NCBI GenBank assembly: GCA_008704415.1 | Contig: VXIS01000428.1 | Span: 1-33,282 of the forward strand | Direction: 5' to 3' | Length of the DNA: 33,282 nucleotides | Origin: Sphaerosporella brunnea | Taxonomy: Eukaryota > Ascomycota > Pezizomycetes > Pezizales > Pyronemataceae | Shown: positions 31,401 through 33,282 of the stretch, piece by piece | Numbering within the stretch: the first letter of the stretch is position 1 | Layout of the letters: each line of letters starts with the position of its first letter | Notes under the pieces: model-generated | The model's input: only the letters and a program-made list of their open reading frames with translations | Database searches by the model: none | What the model was told of the DNA's origin: nothing | Program-made: the position numbers and the translations under genes

Positions 31401-31899
31401 GTGGACTTGCCAGCCCTGCGGCATCACCTGTCCCGCCTTCAAGAAGGAGACGCACCTCCGCAGCAAGGCGCACATCGCCACGATCCGGCTCAAGATGGGG
31501 TCGGGCGATATAAGCATGGCGCAGCGCCCGGAGACGAGCCGCAAGCTGTGGACCTGCAAGATTTGCTGGTCAGTTGTCGATGCGGCCGATATGGGAGCGC
31601 ACGTTCTCGGACCGCACCACTCCAAGGTTGTGCTGGCCCAGCTCACAGCGGCTAGGGCTGGCAGACACAGCATTTTCGGTGAATCGCTTGCCGAGAACGG
31701 TGCTGAGACGATGGATGACAGCGATGTCCGCAGTGCCGGTAACGAGGACCAGCAGAGTTTGGTCGAGGAAGGCCGAGAGCACCCGCAGGATGATGAAATG
31801 GGAGAGCAGGCGGAGGGAAGCCTCGGCGGTGACGTCGCCGACGATGTCGACGCGTATCTGGCGGCTGAGGCCATGGGGTTGGTTCAGGCCTCGGCCTAA
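28496..31899 (+). CDS. 1118-aa protein with four dispersed U1/matrin-type C2H2 zinc fingers
   Basis: Two exons (28496-29326 and 29374-31899) with a 47-nt GT-AG intron (GTATAT...CAAGTCCAG, phase 0). Joining them brings a zinc finger otherwise hidden in another frame into one protein. The fingers are C33/C36/H48/H54, C337/C340/H352/H358, C956/C959/H971/H977 and C1005/C1008/H1020/H1026. All have the same C-x2-C-x11-H-x5-H spacing typical of U1-like/matrin fingers that bind RNA or structured nucleic acid. Between them are long S/P-rich disordered regions, and at about 800-950 a Q-rich part (LQLQNLVLQNQILQAQ and QQQQ/GYQQ repeats). The C-terminus is acidic and ends AAEAMGLVQASA. I know no named orthologue; a nuclear RNA-associated role is an inference. 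The start is the first ATG, in good context. Confidence 0.85.
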
Positions 31900-33282
31900 A
31901 CTAACTGCCAGATTTTGTGGTGGTCGGATTTCGTTCAAAGGCGCTGGTTGCAGGAGTTGAAGTTTTATGGGCTTACACTTTTACTTACTGGCGGCTGGCG
32001 GCAAGCATATGGCGATCTCTGTACCTAGTACCACGAAGATGTACCGCACGCGGGTTTACTTTACTCGATGGAAATGAATTTTAAAAATGATACTACACAT
32101 GACGATGTTGAAAGCTTACCTATTCCGTTGATGTCACGTGCGCGCAGAGTAGAAGAATATTAGAATAATGTTCGAACGGACAGGGCCACACTCTACATCA
32201 CACATAAAGTGAACGTCTCCTCCGGTGTGTGCGTGCGTGTGTGTGCGTGCGTGCGGTGTTTGTCGTCCTCGCATGCAATTAAATTTTTTTCGAGTGCATT
32301 TTTGTGACTTTTCTTTTTTTCTGGCTGACTTGTCGATGTGGAACCAGCGTCACAGTGCGTCGATGAGGTGAGCAGAGAAGAGCTGTTGCGAGTGTTAGTT
32401 AACAGCTCACCATGGAGAGCAGAGCAGCCAGAGTGAGCAGATGCACAACTCTCCTCGCCCATCCCGCAACATCCAATAATGACAATCCAGCTAGTGCACT
32501 GTGTGCCGGGTAATACATCGTCCATATACCTACCCAAGAACATGAATCATCTTCAACACCCTCCTACACTAAGGCCGTGGGCCGAGACCGTGCCCCTCCT
32601 CAGGGGCCCCCAACCGCGACAACCGGACAACTTCCCTGGGTAAAGAGTACTAACTCTCCGCAGACTCTTAGGCCCTACTCTGCTACGCGCGAGCATAAAC
32701 GAGTCATAAAACCAAAAGGGAATTGGCTCCTAGCGAAGCCTCCCACCCTGGAACGTATTCCAAAAAGACAAGCATTCTGGTGCCGCCAGAACAGCCAACT
32801 AGCCTGCTCACCTGCTTGAGCCAGCTTGGACACGCACCATAATCTCACCAACCACCCACCACCACCACCACACCACCAAACCCACTTTACCAATTCTACA
32901 CCCCAACGCATTCACGAGCGAACAGTGAGGAGGTGCATTTACCTCTTATAACCGCGAGCGGCCAACCGCCGAAAAGACGTGTATTGGGGTTAGTGTAATT
33001 GATACCAGAAAGTATCAGCCTAAATATCATATGTCCCACACTCGAATTCCCAACGAATCGATCGCAGACCACCTTCCTCCCCCCCCCTCTTCTCCTTCGC
33101 CCCCTCCAGCACCCCCTCCCCCCTTTCCTTCCATACCCACAGCCATGCGCCCTCCTTCTCCCAAGTGGCAGTGTTGAGAGAGAATCTTCACCCTCCTTAG
33201 CGAACTAGGCAGGGAAATAGTAGACCTGCCGCCATTTTGAACTGCCTTTCGTATCGACCGGCCGGCATTGTGATGATGCGAC
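31900..33282. other. Gene-free 3' flank with simple repeats
   Basis: The 3' untranslated region of the zinc-finger gene is followed by a GTGC/GTGT repeat (32225-32258), T-rich runs, and a C/T-rich tract near 33070-33140. Short frames such as that beginning at 32577 show no domain. Confidence 0.5.
32225..32258. repeat. GTGT/GTGC microsatellite
   Basis: Alternating GTGT, GCGT and GTGC units on the plus strand. Confidence 0.9.

Noticed and set aside
1..33282. tRNA, 5S rRNA, CRISPR or bacterial-style operons
   Set aside because: I looked for GGTTCRA-type B-box sequences and cloverleaf potential and saw no convincing case by eye; no regularly spaced direct repeats were seen. A tRNA scan of the window would settle this.

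Overview
The window looks like nuclear DNA of a filamentous ascomycete (Pezizomycotina-like). Introns are very short (47-84 nt), with CTRAC/CTTAAT-type branch sites and AG acceptors. Coding stretches are GC-rich with large intergenic gaps, and typical fungal genes are present: a Rad10/ERCC1 homologue, a Dap1-type heme protein and a JmjC oxygenase. No bacterial operons, rRNA, convincing tRNA genes or CRISPR arrays were seen. Species-level assignment is not possible from the sequence alone.

Region 1 (1-5660): the window opens inside a nearly perfect inverted duplication. Arms 1-1996 and 2044-4038 surround a 47-nt spacer, and the only arm difference I noticed is one A in an A-run. The right arm runs into a complete gene for a multi-pass, heavily N-glycosylated membrane protein of unknown function (3638-5662, one GC-AG intron). 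The left arm carries only the 5' part of the same gene, cut by the window edge.

Region 2 (5660-12340) is a graveyard of mobile and decayed sequence. It holds long G and C homopolymers, a degenerate inverted repeat, a decayed Crinkler/RHS-like nuclease module, a broken gene interrupted by a 286-bp hAT-type MITE with an exact 8-bp target duplication, a frameshifted Ty1-copia pol fragment, and a 474-bp TA-flanked Tc1/mariner/pogo-type element lying 25 bp upstream of the next gene.

Region 3 (12364-22395) carries scattered genes: an unrecognised 283-aa protein, a JmjC/cupin Fe(II)/2-oxoglutarate oxygenase (minus), a putative small secreted protein (minus), a 56-aa Cys/His-rich zinc-ribbon-like protein, and a five-exon dap1 gene (minus) that is invisible to single-ORF scanning.

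Region 4 (22400-33282): a gene-poor stretch, then a 208-bp MITE with perfect 75-bp terminal inverted repeats. Next come rad10/ERCC1 (two exons) and an 1118-aa protein with four widely spaced U1/matrin-type C2H2 zinc fingers (two exons), then a gene-free flank. The genes do not form an obvious pathway or biosynthetic cluster. The most unusual features are the palindrome and the set of well-delimited small inverted-repeat elements sitting next to or inside genes.
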